A stretch of DNA of 6,307 nucleotides from an uncultured delta proteobacterium (GTDB lineage Bacteria; RBG-13-61-14; DRUE01). Under the pieces are notes generated by a model. The model saw nothing but the letters and a program-made list of their open reading frames with translations. It did not search any database and was not told the DNA's origin. The position numbers and the translations under genes were made by a program. Shown piece after piece: positions 5,308-6,307 of the stretch. The stretch's first letter is position 1. Each line of letters starts with the position of its first letter. The stretch is taken from NCBI GenBank assembly GCA_903897985.1, contig CAIUDS010000429.1:1-6307 (forward strand), in the 5' to 3' direction.

Positions 5308-6307
5308 TCAATCAGCCCGGCCGGAAATCTGGGTTTTGACCGCTCTTCCGGTGGCCTTGTCCTGAGCCGTGACCGTGAGGATGCCTTCGGTATCCACGGA
5401 AAAGGTCACCTCCACCTTTACCTCTCCCTTAGGCATGGCCGGCAGTCCGGTCAGCGCCACCTTGCTAAGCAATTCATTGTCCTTGGCAAAGGCGCTGTCT
5501 CCCTGCATGACCACAAGCTGGACCGAGGGTTGATTGTCCTTGTTGGTGGTGAAAACCATGGACTTCTTGACCGGCACCGTGGTATTTTTGGGCACGATCA
5601 CCTTAAACCTTCCGTCCGGGAGCCCCAGCCCGATGGAAAGCGGAACCACATCCAAGAGCAGCACCCCGGTCTCCCCACGGGTGATGATGTCGGCCATAAT
5701 CGCCGCGCCGATGGCGACTGCTTCATCCGGATGCACGCCTTTGGAGGGGCTCTTGTTGAAATAGTTCTTGATTTTTTCCCAGACCATGGGCATCCGGGTT
5801 TGGCCGCCCACCAGCACAATGTCGTCAATTTGCCCGGTCGCGAGACCCGCGATATCCAGTGCGGAATGGCAGATATCCAGCGTCTTGTCAATCAGCTTGC
5901 CGGTAAGCAGTTCCAGTTCCTCGCGCTTGAGATGGTATTCCAAATCAATGGCGCCCTGGGGCCCGGAGGCGATGAAGGGCAACTTGATCTCGGCCTCTTT
6001 GCGGACGCTCAACTCTTTTTTCGCTTCTTCGGAGGCGATCCGGAGCCGCTGCAGGGCCACCCGGTCTCCGGACAGGTCAATCTTGGTTTCCCGCTCAAAC
6101 CTTTCGGCCAGGTATTCCACCACCCGGTTGTCAAAATCTATTCCGCCCAAAAAGGTGTCTCCCACCGTGCTCAGAACCTGATAAACCTTGTTCTCCACAT
6201 TCATCACCGTAACATCAAAGGTGCCCCCGCCCAGGTCATAAATCAGCAGGTTCTTGCTCACCTCTTTCTTGTAGCCGTAGGCGAGCACCGCCGCGGTCGG
6301 CTCGTTG
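5308..6307 (-). CDS. Hsp70/DnaK-type chaperone, 5' end outside window, no helical lid
   Basis: The gene enters from the right edge. The visible part is about 332 residues beginning NEPTAAVLAYG, equivalent to about residue 170 of E. coli DnaK. A GTG at 6286-6288 is an internal Val codon, not the start. Numbering from that Val, the ATPase domain shows DLGGGTFD (18-25), GDTFLGG (43-49), LVGGQTRMP (159-167) and DEAVAIGAA (188-196). The interdomain linker VLLLDVVPLS (209-218) is intact, so ATP-driven allostery looks possible. The beta-sandwich substrate-binding part has PKNTTVP (233-239), DNQPSVQLVVMQG (251-263) and EVTFSVDTEGILTVTAQD (293-310). The protein stops at ISGRAD (321-326), about where DnaK's helical lid would begin. 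PAP2 starts 24 bp later, so no lid remnant exists. It is a genuine Hsp70 of a short type, probably not the housekeeping DnaK, and no grpE or dnaJ is visible here. I give no gene symbol for that reason. Confidence 0.92.
   Translation of the reverse strand, partial: NEPTAAVLAYGYKKEVSKNLLIYDLGGGTFDVTVMNVENKVYQVLSTVGDTFLGGIDFDNRVVEYLAERFERETKIDLSGDRVALQRLRIASEEAKKELSVRKEAEIKLPFIASGPQGAIDLEYHLKREELELLTGKLIDKTLDICHSALDIAGLATGQIDDIVLVGGQTRMPMVWEKIKNYFNKSPSKGVHPDEAVAIGAAIMADIITRGETGVLLLDVVPLSIGLGLPDGRFKVIVPKNTTVPVKKSMVFTTNKDNQPSVQLVVMQGDSAFAKDNELLSKVALTGLPAMPKGEVKVEVTFSVDTEGILTVTAQDKATGRAVKTQISGRAD

Noticed and set aside
6286..6288. GTG as the start codon of the Hsp70 gene
   Set aside because: The same frame continues upstream to the window edge with NEPTAA, the conserved Hsp70 motif, so the GTG is an internal Val codon and the gene is partial.

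Overview
The window comes from a bacterial chromosome of fairly high G+C content. It carries five protein-coding genes, one of them cut by the right edge, plus one doubtful small ORF. Two genes have lipoprotein-type leaders and two others have export-type N-termini (a secreted glycosidase and a PAP2 phosphatase). This suggests a diderm heterotroph that degrades glycans, possibly in or near Acidobacteriota, Aminicenantes, Omnitrophota or Planctomycetes/Verrucomicrobia. No marker gene settles the phylum, so this is weak inference. I see no mobile elements, tRNA, rRNA or CRISPR.

Left part (1-1867): a pyrimidine-rich non-coding stretch of about 310 bp precedes a secreted GH27 alpha-galactosidase-type enzyme with an N-terminal NEW1/He_PIG (Ig-like) module. 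A 31-codon minus-strand ORF with a signal-peptide-like N-terminus, a Shine-Dalgarno sequence and a promoter-like sequence lies in this leader; it is speculative. The glycosidase meets a GT4-type glycosyltransferase tail to tail, with only 8 bp between the stop codons.

Middle (1876-4443): the glycosyltransferase is divergent from a pair of tandem small lipoprotein genes. The roughly 110-bp divergent region holds back-to-back sigma70-like promoters, with a perfect 6-4-6 inverted repeat between the two -35 boxes. The glycosyltransferase promoter lies so close to the start codon that its mRNA would be nearly leaderless. The two lipoprotein genes share the promoter-to-RBS layout, the FSCKK lipidation segment and a QPPA tail segment. 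The second lacks the helical domain of the first, so it may be an internal-deletion paralogue. Its promoter is embedded in a 10-bp inverted repeat. It is followed by one probable terminator and one strong hairpin that can act in both directions.

Right part (4444-6307): on the minus strand, an Hsp70 (DnaK-type) gene that enters from the right edge is followed after 24 bp by a PAP2-family phosphatase, probably as one operon. The Hsp70 ends right after the beta-sandwich substrate-binding subdomain. It has no helical lid, and there is no room for a lost one. The lidless Hsp70/PAP2 pair and the lipoprotein pair with its regulatory DNA are the most unusual items here. No complete new system can be demonstrated from this sequence alone.
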